Program-made: the position numbers and the translations under genes
In this document: in pieces, positions 10,901-19,557 of the stretch
Position numbering within the stretch: the stretch's first letter is position 1
Layout of the letters: each line of letters starts with the position of its first letter
Source: JBEGQX01 sp041180805
Lineage (GTDB): Bacteria > Planctomycetota > Planctomycetia > Gemmatales > Gemmataceae
DNA length: 36,571 nucleotides
Assembly (NCBI GenBank): GCA_041180805.1
Contig: JBEGQX010000140.1
Location: forward strand, 1-36,571
Direction of reading: 5' to 3'
The notes under the pieces: generated by a model
What the model was told of the DNA's origin: nothing
Databases searched by the model: none
Seen by the model: the letters and a program-made list of their open reading frames with translations, nothing else

Positions 10901-12073
10901 ATGTTGAATATTCTTGCCTTGGGCTGCATGACAGTTTTGATGCAGTCGCAACAACAAATAATATTAAAAGATGGTGACATGGTCGCTTTTGTGGGCGCCA
11001 CCATGATAGAACTGGAACAAATAGAAGGTTATTGGGAAACCGAGATTACCCGCCGAACTCCATCTCTTAAAATCCGTTTCCGAAACCTCGGATGGAGCGG
11101 TGACACGGTGCAAGGGCATTCCCGGGCGGGTTTTGGTTCCGTGGCGGATGGGTACAAAAAGTTGCAGGAAAACATCAAGGCTGTTAGCCCAACAGTAACC
11201 CTTTTTGCCTATGGCCAGAATGAATCTTTTGATTCCGACGATGGATTAGGGGCTTTTCGTTCCGGCTTTGAAAGATTGCTAACGGAAAGTACCGCCTATC
11301 GTGGTCGGTCCATGCTGCTAACCCCCTGGCAGCAGGAAAAAATTTCAGGGCCTTTCCCCGACCCTGCTAAACACAATCAAGATTTGGAAAAGTACTCCAA
11401 CCAGATTCGCGAGATGGCTGCAAGTTTTCAATGTCCGGTGCTGGATCTTTATTCCATATCCAAGACTAACTTCGCGAAGGACAAACTGCTTTACACCGAT
11501 AATACCCTTCATTTTACCGGTATGGGTTACTTGCGTTCCAGCAGGGAATTAGCCCGTGGTTTTCAACTTCGCAAGGATGAATGGTTGCTGGAATTGAATC
11601 TTGCGGATGGAAGTTTGAAGACGGGTGGTTGCAAGGTGGAGAAAGCAGGCGCAATGGCTTGGAAAGTGCAGGATGCCATGTTGCCAGCGCCATTGGATCC
11701 AAAAAGCACCGAAGGAACAAGGAAGGTGGTTGCCAGCGGCTTGAAGCAAGGCAAATACCTTTTGAAGATTGATGGCAAAGAGGTTGCGCGGGGTTCCGCA
11801 CAGGATTGGGCCAAGGGTATTGCGATTCCCTCAAGTCCTGACTATGCACAGGTGGAAGCCCTTCGAAAAAAGATACAGGAAAAGAACCGGCAGTTCTTCC
11901 ATCGCTGGCGTCCGCAGAATGAAACCTATCTCTTTGGTTTCAGAAAACACGAACAGGGACAAAATGCCCGCGAGATTCCACAGTTTGACCCTATTGTGGC
12001 ATCCCATGAAGAGGAAATATCCAAGCTGAAACAACCTTTGCAACGCACTTATGAATGGTCGGAGATTCAATAA
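10901..12073 (+). CDS. SGNH/GDSL-family hydrolase-like protein, partner of the PVC-type dehydrogenase
   Basis: 390 aa. The ATG at 10901 is preferred because GGAG lies 9 nt upstream; an in-frame TTG directly precedes it. The fold signature is visible: a first block around residues 29-35 (F-V-G-A-T), the second block N-L-G-W-S-G-D-T, a G-Q-N-E block, and D-N-T-L-H near residues 200-204. The usual nucleophilic Ser of block I is replaced by Thr or absent, which appears common in planctomycete relatives placed beside TIGR02604-type dehydrogenases (from memory). The N-terminus is short and hydrophobic, a possible export signal but not a clear one. The stop overlaps the next gene's start (TAATG), so the two are translationally coupled. 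The role is probably ester or glycan processing together with that protein; the substrate is unknown. Confidence 0.8.
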   Translation: MLNILALGCMTVLMQSQQQIILKDGDMVAFVGATMIELEQIEGYWETEITRRTPSLKIRFRNLGWSGDTVQGHSRAGFGSVADGYKKLQENIKAVSPTVTLFAYGQNESFDSDDGLGAFRSGFERLLTESTAYRGRSMLLTPWQQEKISGPFPDPAKHNQDLEKYSNQIREMAASFQCPVLDLYSISKTNFAKDKLLYTDNTLHFTGMGYLRSSRELARGFQLRKDEWLLELNLADGSLKTGGCKVEKAGAMAWKVQDAMLPAPLDPKSTEGTRKVVASGLKQGKYLLKIDGKEVARGSAQDWAKGIAIPSSPDYAQVEALRKKIQEKNRQFFHRWRPQNETYLFGFRKHEQGQNAREIPQFDPIVASHEEEISKLKQPLQRTYEWSEIQ

Positions 12074-15000
12074 TGAAAACCATGTTTCAAAAATTACTCC
12101 CATGTCTGCTTGCTTTGTCCTCCAGTTTTGCCTGGGCCCAAAAAAACGCACCACTGCAGGTTGATATTGATCCGGAAAATGAGCGAAAATCTTTCCAAGT
12201 GGCAGAGGGGTTCGAGGTAAACCTGTTTGCGGGTGACCCGCAAATGGCAAAGCCGATTCAGATTTGCTTTGACACCAAGGGCAGGCTTTGGGCTGCTTGC
12301 AGTTCCACATATCCCCAAGTGTTGCCCGGCCAGCCAAATCAGGACAAGATCCTGATCATGGAAGATACCGATGGTGATGGCAAGGCAGACAAGACAACTG
12401 TTTTCGCGGACGGCCTTCTTATTCCCACGGGTCTTGCACCGGGAGATGGTGGCGTTTATGTGGTGGATAGTACCGATCTGGTTCACCTTTCCGATACCGA
12501 TGGTGATGGCAAGGCGGACAAGAGAAGGGTAATTCTTTCCGGATTTGGCACCGAAGACACACACCATATGGTTCATAGCCTTCGATGGGGCATGGATGGG
12601 CTTTTATACTTCAATCAATCCATTTACATTCATAGCCACCTTGAGACACCTTATGGCCCAAAGCGGCTTGGTGGTGGCGGTATCTGGCAACTTAGGCCGG
12701 ATACTCTGGAACTTGATATCATCATGCGTGGCTTGGTCAATTCATGGGGACATCACTTTGATAAATGGGGACAGTCATTTGCCACGGATGGTGCCGGCGG
12801 GGAAGGAATCAATTATGTGGTACCCCGTGGTTACTATGTGACCGCGGTGGGGGCCAAGCGTATTATTCAGGGATTGAACCCTGGTAGCCCCAAGCATTGC
12901 GGATTGGAAATTTTATCGGGCAGGCATTTGCCGGACGATTGGCAGCAATCGTTTGTAACGAATGATTTTCGTGGCCACCGTGTTTGCAGATTTGTGCTTG
13001 AACAGGATGGATCCGGTTACATTTCACGCCAGCAACCCGAGGTGATTAAAACCAACCATCCCGCGTTTAGGCCCGTGGATGTAAAACAGGGGCCCGATGG
13101 CGCCATTTATATCGCCGACTGGTTTAACCCAATTATTCAGCATGGTGAAGTGGATTTTCGCGACCCCAGGCGCGATAAAACCCATGGAAGGATTTGGAGG
13201 GTAACGGCAAAAAACAGGCCCTTGGTGCAAAGGCCAAAATTTGATGATGAATCCAATGACACAATTCTCCAACGAATGTCTGAACCGGAAATGTGGACCA
13301 GACACATGGGAAGAAGGGTGCTTGTTGAAAGGGGCGCTCAGAAAGTCCTTCCGGATATTAAAAAATGGGCCGATGGTATTTCCAAAGGCAATGAACCGTT
13401 AAAGCTGGAGGCACTCTGGACTTTCCTTGCGGTTAATGAAGTGAATGAACCTTTGTTGAAAGAGTTGCTGGAAGCGAGGGATCCCCATGTTCGGGCTGCG
13501 GCGGTTCGTGTTGCCGCAATGTGGCGCAACAAGATTTCCAGTTCTTATGATTTGATCAAGCAGCGCGCGAATGATTCTGATCCCCAAACCAGGCTTGAAA
13601 CAGTTCGCGCTTTGGGATTGTTCGCGAACAAGGATGCTGCAGAAACGGCGCTGTCCGTCTTGGACAAACCCATGGATCGGTTTTTGGAATATGGTTTGTG
13701 GCTTTGCTTGCAAGAAATTCAGGATGCTTGGGTGAATGCCTTTACCAAGGGTGAGATGACTTTTGGTGGAAAATCAGATCGCCTGGTTTATGCGCTTCAG
13801 GCGGTTGGAACCCCAGAAATGGCCCGCAAACTTGGTGACCTTATCCAACAGGGCAAGATTCCGGCAGGTTCGCTACAGGGCGCTTTGGCCCATCTGGCCA
13901 GGGTTGGTTCGCCTGCAGAATTGGCGATAGTGGCTGCCAAAGCCGTGGAAAGTGCGAATGCAAATGGCGGGAACAGCCTGTTGGCAATATTGCTGGATAC
14001 CAGCAAATCACGCCAGCTTCGTGCCCAGCCACAAACTGGCAAGCTGGAAGCCTTGCTGGCAAAATCAGCGGATTCCAGAAGCGAAAATGCCGCCAGGCTG
14101 CTAGGTATGTGGAAGATCGAGCCGGCAAGAAAGCTTCTTGAGGAAACCGCGCTGTCTGCCAATCAATCTGTGGAAATTCGCTCAGCTTGCATAGAGGCCA
14201 TAGGTCTTCTGGGTGGGGCAAAATCCGAACAGCTCTTGACCAAGCTTTTGAATGCCGCGGATGAAAAATCTCTTCCTGTGAAAACCCAGGCTATGGTAGC
14301 CCTGGCTTCCATGAACCCACAGGTGGCATCCTCTGAAATGTCCAGGTTCATTTCCCTAAACCAGGAAGCCTCCTCAATTTCTAAAGTTTTTGATGCTTTT
14401 CTGGGAAGGAAGGATGGAGTTGCACCATTGGCCGCCTCCATGGCTAATGCAACGGTTCCAGCGGATGTGGCAAAGATCGGTATCAGGCAGGCTAAAGCTT
14501 CCGGTCAAAATGTGACATCTTTGGTCGGTGCTCTGGAAAAGGCCGGCAAGCTTGGTTCCATGGACCGCAACCTTTCCAAGGAACAGCTTCAGCAAATGAC
14601 CGCGGAGATTGTTTCCAAGGGAGATGCAGCGCAGGGTGAGCTTGTGTTTCGCAGGAAAGAACTTGCATGCATGAAATGCCATGCCATTCAAGGGGCAGGT
14701 GGTTTGGTGGGACCGGATATGACCAGCATTGGTGCCAGTGCCCAGATCGATTATCTCATTGAATCTCTTTACAACCCCAACAAGGCCATCAAGGAAAACT
14801 ACCATGCTCTGGTGGTAACCACGGATGACGGCAAAGTTTTCAATGGCATCAAGGTTCGGCAGGATGGAAGCGAATTGGTATTGCGGGATGCCGAGGACCG
14901 GTTGGTAACCATTCCCCTGAAAAAAATCGAGGAACAGAAGAATGGAAAATCCCTCATGCCCGAGGGCTTGATTGATTCCCTTACCCGGCAGGAAGTTGTC

Positions 15001-15519
15001 AACTTGGTGCGATTTTTGTCAGAGTTGGGAAAAGTCGGCCCTTATGCGCCAGGAAAAGCCGGGGTGGTTCGCCGTTACGAAGTTCTTTTGCCCAATGCCG
15101 AGGCATATACGGTTCTTGCAAGAAAAGGTCAGGATGCCATAGCCAATCCAGCGGAAAACCTGGCATGGACAGTTGGTTATACAAGGGTAAATGGTGAACT
15201 GCCTTTGGTTGAATGGCCAAGAATGGAGCAAAAGAAGGCACTGGAAAAAGTTACCAATGTCATGTCTTTTGTCCGCTTTGAATTGGAAACCGGCACCGCT
15301 GGCAAGGTGGATGTTTCAGCCCAGGGCGTAAATGGCCTTGCCGCTTATGTGGATGGAAAACCAATAGCTGCCACAGCCTCCGGGCTAAAGGGTTTGGCTC
15401 TAGCCCCTGGAAAACATGTGATTCTTTTCAAGATTGAGGGAAAACAGGATTTCCTGCGGGTGGAGGTTGCAGATGATGCAACCTCACCAGCCAAAGTCAG
15501 GGTTATTAACCTGAAATAA
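12073..15519 (+). CDS. PVC-type membrane-bound dehydrogenase with HEAT repeats and C-terminal cytochrome c domain
   Basis: 1148 aa. The ATG at 12073 overlaps the upstream stop, has GGAG 8 nt before it and gives a clean signal peptide ending A-W-A|Q. Residues about 40-380 match the TIGR02604-type sugar-dehydrogenase-like beta-propeller of Planctomycetes and Verrucomicrobia, with two D-T-D-G-D-G-K-A-D-K calcium-loop motifs at residues 98 and 141. Residues about 385-830 are helical HEAT-like repeats. A TIGR02603-type heme domain follows, with CMKCH at residues 866-870 and a likely axial Met in S-L-M-P-E-G near 965. A further beta-rich region of about 160 residues ends the protein. It is expected to act in the periplasm, passing electrons from an unknown substrate to heme c. 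It is coupled with the SGNH-like gene and converges with the next gene with one base between the stops. Confidence 0.92.
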   Translation: MKTMFQKLLPCLLALSSSFAWAQKNAPLQVDIDPENERKSFQVAEGFEVNLFAGDPQMAKPIQICFDTKGRLWAACSSTYPQVLPGQPNQDKILIMEDTDGDGKADKTTVFADGLLIPTGLAPGDGGVYVVDSTDLVHLSDTDGDGKADKRRVILSGFGTEDTHHMVHSLRWGMDGLLYFNQSIYIHSHLETPYGPKRLGGGGIWQLRPDTLELDIIMRGLVNSWGHHFDKWGQSFATDGAGGEGINYVVPRGYYVTAVGAKRIIQGLNPGSPKHCGLEILSGRHLPDDWQQSFVTNDFRGHRVCRFVLEQDGSGYISRQQPEVIKTNHPAFRPVDVKQGPDGAIYIADWFNPIIQHGEVDFRDPRRDKTHGRIWRVTAKNRPLVQRPKFDDESNDTILQRMSEPEMWTRHMGRRVLVERGAQKVLPDIKKWADGISKGNEPLKLEALWTFLAVNEVNEPLLKELLEARDPHVRAAAVRVAAMWRNKISSSYDLIKQRANDSDPQTRLETVRALGLFANKDAAETALSVLDKPMDRFLEYGLWLCLQEIQDAWVNAFTKGEMTFGGKSDRLVYALQAVGTPEMARKLGDLIQQGKIPAGSLQGALAHLARVGSPAELAIVAAKAVESANANGGNSLLAILLDTSKSRQLRAQPQTGKLEALLAKSADSRSENAARLLGMWKIEPARKLLEETALSANQSVEIRSACIEAIGLLGGAKSEQLLTKLLNAADEKSLPVKTQAMVALASMNPQVASSEMSRFISLNQEASSISKVFDAFLGRKDGVAPLAASMANATVPADVAKIGIRQAKASGQNVTSLVGALEKAGKLGSMDRNLSKEQLQQMTAEIVSKGDAAQGELVFRRKELACMKCHAIQGAGGLVGPDMTSIGASAQIDYLIESLYNPNKAIKENYHALVVTTDDGKVFNGIKVRQDGSELVLRDAEDRLVTIPLKKIEEQKNGKSLMPEGLIDSLTRQEVVNLVRFLSELGKVGPYAPGKAGVVRRYEVLLPNAEAYTVLARKGQDAIANPAENLAWTVGYTRVNGELPLVEWPRMEQKKALEKVTNVMSFVRFELETGTAGKVDVSAQGVNGLAAYVDGKPIAATASGLKGLALAPGKHVILFKIEGKQDFLRVEVADDATSPAKVRVINLK

Positions 15520-15520
15520 A

Positions 15521-15943
15521 CTACCTGCAGACTTCTTCCCATTCCACCTCTGGTTTTGGAAACCTCTGGTGTTTGGAAAGTGCATGATTGATGGCGTCCC
15601 TGGAGAATATGCTTTCTCCAAGTTTCCTTATTTCCTCGAAACGATGCAGAATCTGGTGATATCTGTTGTCCGAAAGGTCACCGTTTTCCCACTGCCGTTC
15701 AATGTGACCAAACTGCTGCAGGATGCATGCGAAAAGGTCCACCGTAAGGCGGTGATAGCAGTTGGGTTTGTGGTCCGTGGATGAACTCCAGAAACTTCTG
15801 GAATAAAAATTACCATCCCCAACTTCTACAAGATGGTAATTGGCATCCACAAAATAAGGGTGAATTTTTTCGGAACCGTTCCTGAAATCGGTGCCCGGCT
15901 GAAGTTGCCTGCCGGATTCCTGAATCGTATCTGTAGCGAGCAT
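15521..15943 (-). CDS. Unrecognised 140-aa cytoplasmic protein
   Basis: I do not recognise this family. The frame could start at 15988, but the ATG at 15943 has an excellent AGGAGGG ribosome site 7 nt upstream and is preferred. The protein has no signal peptide or membrane segment. It is aromatic- and His-rich in the middle (F-W-S-S-S-T-D-H, N-C-Y-H) and helical with charged residues toward the C-terminus. The central region resembles a compact domain, and no catalytic motif is obvious. It stands alone between a convergent dehydrogenase gene and the terminator of the next minus-strand gene, with its own candidate promoter at 16005-16032. It is probably a real single-gene unit of unknown function. 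Confidence 0.65.
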   Translation of the reverse strand: MLATDTIQESGRQLQPGTDFRNGSEKIHPYFVDANYHLVEVGDGNFYSRSFWSSSTDHKPNCYHRLTVDLFACILQQFGHIERQWENGDLSDNRYHQILHRFEEIRKLGESIFSRDAINHALSKHQRFPKPEVEWEEVCR

Positions 15944-16004
15944 GACCGATCCCTCCTGAATTAGGATAGATGGCGCATCCTTACGCACGGGCTTAATGCC
16001 TACC

Positions 16005-16032
16005 TATATAGTATTCTACGCTTACCTATCAA
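16005..16032 (-). promoter_or_regulatory. Candidate sigma70-type promoter for the 140-aa orphan gene
   Basis: On the minus strand TTGATA (16032-16027) and TATATA (16010-16005) are separated by 16 bp, close to the TTGACA/TATAAT consensus. The site lies about 60 bp upstream of the ATG at 15943 and just downstream of the terminator of the preceding minus-strand gene. Planctomycete promoter consensus is poorly known, so this is an inference. Confidence 0.45.
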
Positions 16033-16063
16033 AAAAGGTTCGCAGTTGGAGAAAATAGATCGA

Positions 16064-16095
16064 AATAAAAAATCCCCCGGGGTGACCCAGGGGAT
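16064..16095 (-). terminator. Intrinsic terminator of the PQQ-like propeller gene
   Basis: Positions 16072-16095 form a hairpin with arms ATCCCC/GGGGAT and GGG/CCC, one C-A mismatch and a 4-nt loop. On the minus strand it is followed by six T and a further T-rich run. It lies 23 bp beyond the stop at 16118. Confidence 0.85.
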
Positions 16096-16117
16096 CGGAG
16101 TTAAAGCCAGGCTTGGC

Positions 16118-17407
16118 TTATTTTTCCTGAATGCAATAAAGGGTCTCGAAACCCCGGACATAAATCTTTCCATCCGCAATGGCAAGGGAAGCGCTAAGTT
16201 GAACTGGCAGTTTGTTGGTTGCCAGTAGTTCGTACTTTTTACCCGCCTTGATCACGCTGATGGTTCCATCTCTTGCAGTGATGTAGATTTTTCCATCCGC
16301 GTAGACCGGTGATCCACGGTATCTGCTGCTGTATACTCTCTCGTTGTAATATTCCTGCCCTGTCTTGGCATCAATGCAAATAAGAAAGCCATTTTCCCTG
16401 CTGAGGTAAACCAATCCGTCATGCACCAGCGGTGAGGGAACATCGGGGGTGTTGGAAGGCTTTCGCCAAACCTCATGAGAATTGCCGGCTTGGATCAAGC
16501 CTCTGGCGTCTGGTTTGATGGCTACAACGGGGCCATTTTTCGCGCTGGGTACAACAATCAGGTCTGCGACAGCCACAGGGCTAGCCACAAAGCGAAGGTA
16601 CTTGTTGTATTTATCTCCCTTGGGGTTCAACCCTGCCACGCGCCAGAGTTCTTTGCCATCTTTCAGGGAATGCCCGGTGGCGTAATCATTGCCATGGATG
16701 ATCAGTGCAGCATCTTTGCCGTTATTCCACAAAACAGGTGAGGCATAGGAATGCTTGTTTTCGTCGGTGCCATCACTGGGTCTTTCGATTTTCCAGTTTT
16801 CCTTGCCAGTGTTTTTGTCAAAGGAAATCACAAAACCGCCGCCATCATGTATAAGCATCATATAGAGGCTGTTTTCATGAAGAACCGGGGTGGAATGAAT
16901 TCCAAACTGGATTTTGAATTTGCCGTATTCCTTCTGAAGATCCTTGGACCAGATTTCCTTGCCATCAAGGTCCATGCAGGCCAGTGTGCCTGAACCGACG
17001 AAAGCCCATACATATTTTCCATCGGTGGAGCATGATGCGGATGCTCCATTCCCCTCGTCGGTGCGAACTTTGGCGTTGCCCTCGCCTAATTTTTTCTCCC
17101 AGAGTTTCTTTCCAGCGGTGTTAATGCAAAGCACCACCTGATTTTCACCATCCACGCTGGTCAGGAATATTTTGTCTTTCCAGATAACCGGGGTGGAACC
17201 ACCCATGCCTGGCATGGGTATGGACCAAGCGATATTCTTGTCCGCGGACCAACTGGTCGGAAGCTTGGATTCTTTACAGATTCCATCAAGGGTCGGCCCA
17301 CGCCACTGGGGCCAGTTTTCTGCAAACGCATTAGAACTAAGTGCAAGCGCGCCTGCCAGGCCAAGGGTTGTGGTGCCAAACTTGCCAAGGCGTGAAATAA
17401 TACTCAT
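16118..17407 (-). CDS. Exported PQQ-like beta-propeller protein
   Basis: 429 aa. The ATG at 17407 is chosen because AAGGAG lies 6 nt upstream and it gives a typical signal peptide ending S-N-A-F-A|E. The mature protein begins with N-W-P-Q-W-R-G-P, the planctomycete hallmark of PQQ-like (BamB/quinoprotein-type) propellers. Repeated blades carry the pattern D-G-K-x-(I/V)-W or T-G-K-E-x-W. No cofactor-binding motif proving PQQ use and no heme motif is seen, so enzyme activity is uncertain. It could be a scaffold or a binding protein in the periplasm. It is a single gene bounded by terminators on both sides. Confidence 0.88.
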   Translation of the reverse strand: MSIISRLGKFGTTTLGLAGALALSSNAFAENWPQWRGPTLDGICKESKLPTSWSADKNIAWSIPMPGMGGSTPVIWKDKIFLTSVDGENQVVLCINTAGKKLWEKKLGEGNAKVRTDEGNGASASCSTDGKYVWAFVGSGTLACMDLDGKEIWSKDLQKEYGKFKIQFGIHSTPVLHENSLYMMLIHDGGGFVISFDKNTGKENWKIERPSDGTDENKHSYASPVLWNNGKDAALIIHGNDYATGHSLKDGKELWRVAGLNPKGDKYNKYLRFVASPVAVADLIVVPSAKNGPVVAIKPDARGLIQAGNSHEVWRKPSNTPDVPSPLVHDGLVYLSRENGFLICIDAKTGQEYYNERVYSSRYRGSPVYADGKIYITARDGTISVIKAGKKYELLATNKLPVQLSASLAIADGKIYVRGFETLYCIQEK

Positions 17408-17467
17408 GGAAGGCTCCTTAATAAAGGTGGGAATATAAAATACTAACATGAGCTCGTGAAACTTTGG

Positions 17468-17504
17468 AAATAAAAATACCCACAGGCTTTGACCCGTGGG
17501 TATT
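17468..17504 (-). terminator. Intrinsic terminator of the lipocalin-like gene
   Basis: AATACCCAC (17475-17483) pairs perfectly with GTGGGTATT (17496-17504) and two more G-C pairs lie inside. On the minus strand the hairpin runs into TATTTTTATTT. It lies 18 bp past the stop at 17522 and separates that gene from the propeller gene. Confidence 0.87.
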
Positions 17505-17521
17505 GGCATAAGAATACATTC

Positions 17522-18418
17522 TCAGGGATTGATTTTCCAATCCCTGTGGATGCGACCTTTCTGGTCGATCAGGGCGATTTCAGTCTGGGTATACCAGGAA
17601 ACCCTGTAGGAAAATACCTGGTTGCGAATATGGTCATCAGTACTGGATGTGATATAGGAAATAATCACACCATCCTGCAACTTCCATGTGCCACTGCATC
17701 TCTCCTCCCCCTTGAAGACCTTGGGGAAAAACTTTTTATAGGTCCAGGTGGAACTGAAAGATCCATCCGAGTTCATGGTGAACGTTTCAATGCGTTCATC
17801 GTCCTGATGCCCCCAGGTTCCAATAAGTGCTTTTTTCAAAGCCTCGTCTGAAGTTGGTTTTACTATTGGTGGAGTGGCAGGCGGAGTCACCTGAGTGGTG
17901 GCAGGTGGCGTTGTTTTTTCCGTGGATTGGGAAACAGGCTTGGCGGTGGTGCTGGTGTCAGGGGTGCTGCCAGGCACAATTCTTCTCAAGCTGAACAAGC
18001 TGGATTTATTAAGAGGCGTGGAGGCAAAGTAGGTTGGTCTCTCGTTGGAATCGTGATGGCAAAGGCAAAGCAAAAGACTGTTGCCATCCAGAAGATAAAT
18101 GCCCTTGGATCCAACTTTGTCGGAAGCAGTCATATCGACAGATTTCGGGCTTTGGTCCGGATTTAGTACGAAGGCTATTTCACGCTTCTTGTTGGTGCCT
18201 GGGTTGTAAAATTTCATCATGTTGCCTTCGATGGTAATTACACCGTCGCGTATTAATGTGTCTCGCACATTTTTAATGGGTATCACCTCTCCACTTTCAA
18301 TCAGGGAGGCTACTTCCCATACACCTTGAATGCGCTTGGTTTCATCCTCGGATGGGCCTGCGAGAAGGATGGAAAACCCTGCCAAAAGGGTTGTGAATGC
18401 TAAAAGGCTTCTGTTCAT
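17522..18418 (-). CDS. Exported lipocalin-like protein with TIGR03067-type domain
   Basis: 298 aa. The ATG at 18418 has AAGGAG 6 nt upstream. The signal peptide ends near L-L-A-G. Residues about 23-147 match the Planctomycetes-typical TIGR03067 pattern: I-Q-G-V-W-E-V near the start, P-K-S-V-D-M in the middle, G-I-Y-L-L-D-G-N-S-L and E-R-P-T-x-F toward the end. A Pro/Thr-rich linker (about 150-190) leads to a second lipocalin-like beta domain (about 195-298, L-I-G-T-W, S-D-G-S-F, G-T-W-K-L). Two calycin-like domains joined by a disordered linker suggest a small-ligand binder outside the cytoplasm. The ligand is unknown. The gene is monocistronic, with its own terminator downstream. Confidence 0.82.
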   Translation of the reverse strand: MNRSLLAFTTLLAGFSILLAGPSEDETKRIQGVWEVASLIESGEVIPIKNVRDTLIRDGVITIEGNMMKFYNPGTNKKREIAFVLNPDQSPKSVDMTASDKVGSKGIYLLDGNSLLLCLCHHDSNERPTYFASTPLNKSSLFSLRRIVPGSTPDTSTTAKPVSQSTEKTTPPATTQVTPPATPPIVKPTSDEALKKALIGTWGHQDDERIETFTMNSDGSFSSTWTYKKFFPKVFKGEERCSGTWKLQDGVIISYITSSTDDHIRNQVFSYRVSWYTQTEIALIDQKGRIHRDWKINP

Positions 18419-18536
18419 GAAAATCTCCTTGTATTGACAGGAGATTTTGCATGAATTGGAATGTTTTGGTCAATATGAAATGCAATTGGCCGGGGTGGAA
18501 CCCCCAGCCAAAGATTTTATGGGCAAGAATTCTGCT

Positions 18537-18854
18537 TTATGCCTTGGAGGCGCTGAAAAGAATTTCCCAAGCCACATGATCTGAATTGTCGTTCAGTTTT
18601 TTGGCTTTCCATGGAGAACCACCAATACCTTGAAGCGTGCCATCTGCTGTTTCTTTCAGATGGGTGACAATTCTGGGAGCCTCGTTGTCCGAACCAACAC
18701 CCAAACCCCACATCTTACCGGGCATCTTGGGTGGGTAAAGATACACTCTCAATGTGCTTGAAAGCTTGCCTGAAAATACTTTTTCCTTGTGGGCTGGCTT
18801 GCGGACTTTTGCAATTGCCACACATTTCTGGTTTTTTGGTTTCTTTTCCTTCAT
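18537..18854 (-). CDS. Unrecognised small basic protein (105 aa)
   Basis: I do not recognise this family. The ATG at 18854 is preferred over the one at 18872 because GGAG sits 8 nt before it. The first 30 residues are Lys-rich (K-E-K-K-P-K-N-Q-K), followed by a more mixed domain with Trp, Gly and hydrophobic residues. No signal peptide, membrane span or metal-binding cluster is visible. It is cytoplasmic by default and could bind nucleic acid through the basic arm, but this is only a guess. It reads divergently from the GNAT gene across an AT-rich stretch (18855-19071). Confidence 0.55.
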   Translation of the reverse strand: MKEKKPKNQKCVAIAKVRKPAHKEKVFSGKLSSTLRVYLYPPKMPGKMWGLGVGSDNEAPRIVTHLKETADGTLQGIGGSPWKAKKLNDNSDHVAWEILFSASKA

Positions 18855-19071
18855 GTTACTTTCTCCATCCATAGCTATTTTGAATTCTTTTTGCCTGATT
18901 AAAAGAAAACTGCTAATTACCGAAAGCTCTTATTTCATATTCCTTTTGGCTTTCCATAACCTATTATTCGCAACAAACCTGTCATTATTTCCATAAAGAC
19001 AATATTTTTCTTTCCGATTCAGGTCGAACGGATTAGATAAAGATTCTTTTCATGTTTGAAAAGGGGGATTC

Positions 19072-19551
19072 ATGAAAGATTATCAAAAAATCTTGCTACG
19101 GAAGGCAGTTTCCGGGGATGAACCCCAAGTAAAAGCGATTGTTTTTAAAGCCTTGCAGGAATTTAACTTACAAGCAGACCCCGAGGGAATTGATACCGAT
19201 TTAAACGACCTGCAAGCTAATTATTCTGCCAAAGGGCATTCTTTTTACATATTGGAAGATGGGGAAAAAATAGTGGGCTGCGGTGGTTTGGTGAATTTGG
19301 GTGGCGGTAGAATGGAGATTCGAAAAATGTACCTTCTTAATTCCCACAGAGGATTAGGTTTGGGAAAACGACTTTTGCAAACCATGGTTCAGGAAGCATC
19401 GAACCTGCAATGCGAGGAAATTGTTTTGGATACCGCAAGTGTTCTAGTGCAGGCTATTAAACTCTACCGGAGTTTTGGGTTTGTAGAATTCAAGCCGGAA
19501 CATCTTCCTGCGCGTTGCGATTTGGCTATGAAATTGGTTTTGAAAACCTGA
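19072..19551 (+). CDS. GNAT-family N-acetyltransferase
   Basis: 159 aa, starting at an ATG preceded by GGGGGA. The protein is a single GNAT domain: an N-terminal R-K-A-x-x-G-D beginning, a central strand with I-V-G-C-G-G-L, the strand M-E-I-R-K-M-Y-L, and the acetyl-CoA pyrophosphate loop R93-G-L-G-L-G98 followed by a helix. The C-terminal Y-R-S-F-G-F motif is typical. It transfers an acetyl group from acetyl-CoA to an amine; the substrate cannot be told. It is flanked by minus-strand genes on both sides, with 6 bp to the convergent stop of the lipoprotein gene, so it is a single-gene unit. Confidence 0.9.
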   Translation: MKDYQKILLRKAVSGDEPQVKAIVFKALQEFNLQADPEGIDTDLNDLQANYSAKGHSFYILEDGEKIVGCGGLVNLGGGRMEIRKMYLLNSHRGLGLGKRLLQTMVQEASNLQCEEIVLDTASVLVQAIKLYRSFGFVEFKPEHLPARCDLAMKLVLKT

Positions 19552-19557
19552 GTGGAA

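Noticed and set aside
18485..18511. Hairpin TTGGC-GGGG/CCCC-GCCAA downstream of the small basic gene
   Set aside because: The stem has an asymmetric internal loop and neither strand shows a T-run after it, so it is not a convincing terminator.
18855..19071. AT-rich stretch as a possible sign of transferred DNA
   Set aside because: It is a short divergent intergenic region without repeats, integrase or att-like sites; promoter regions are expected to be AT-rich.
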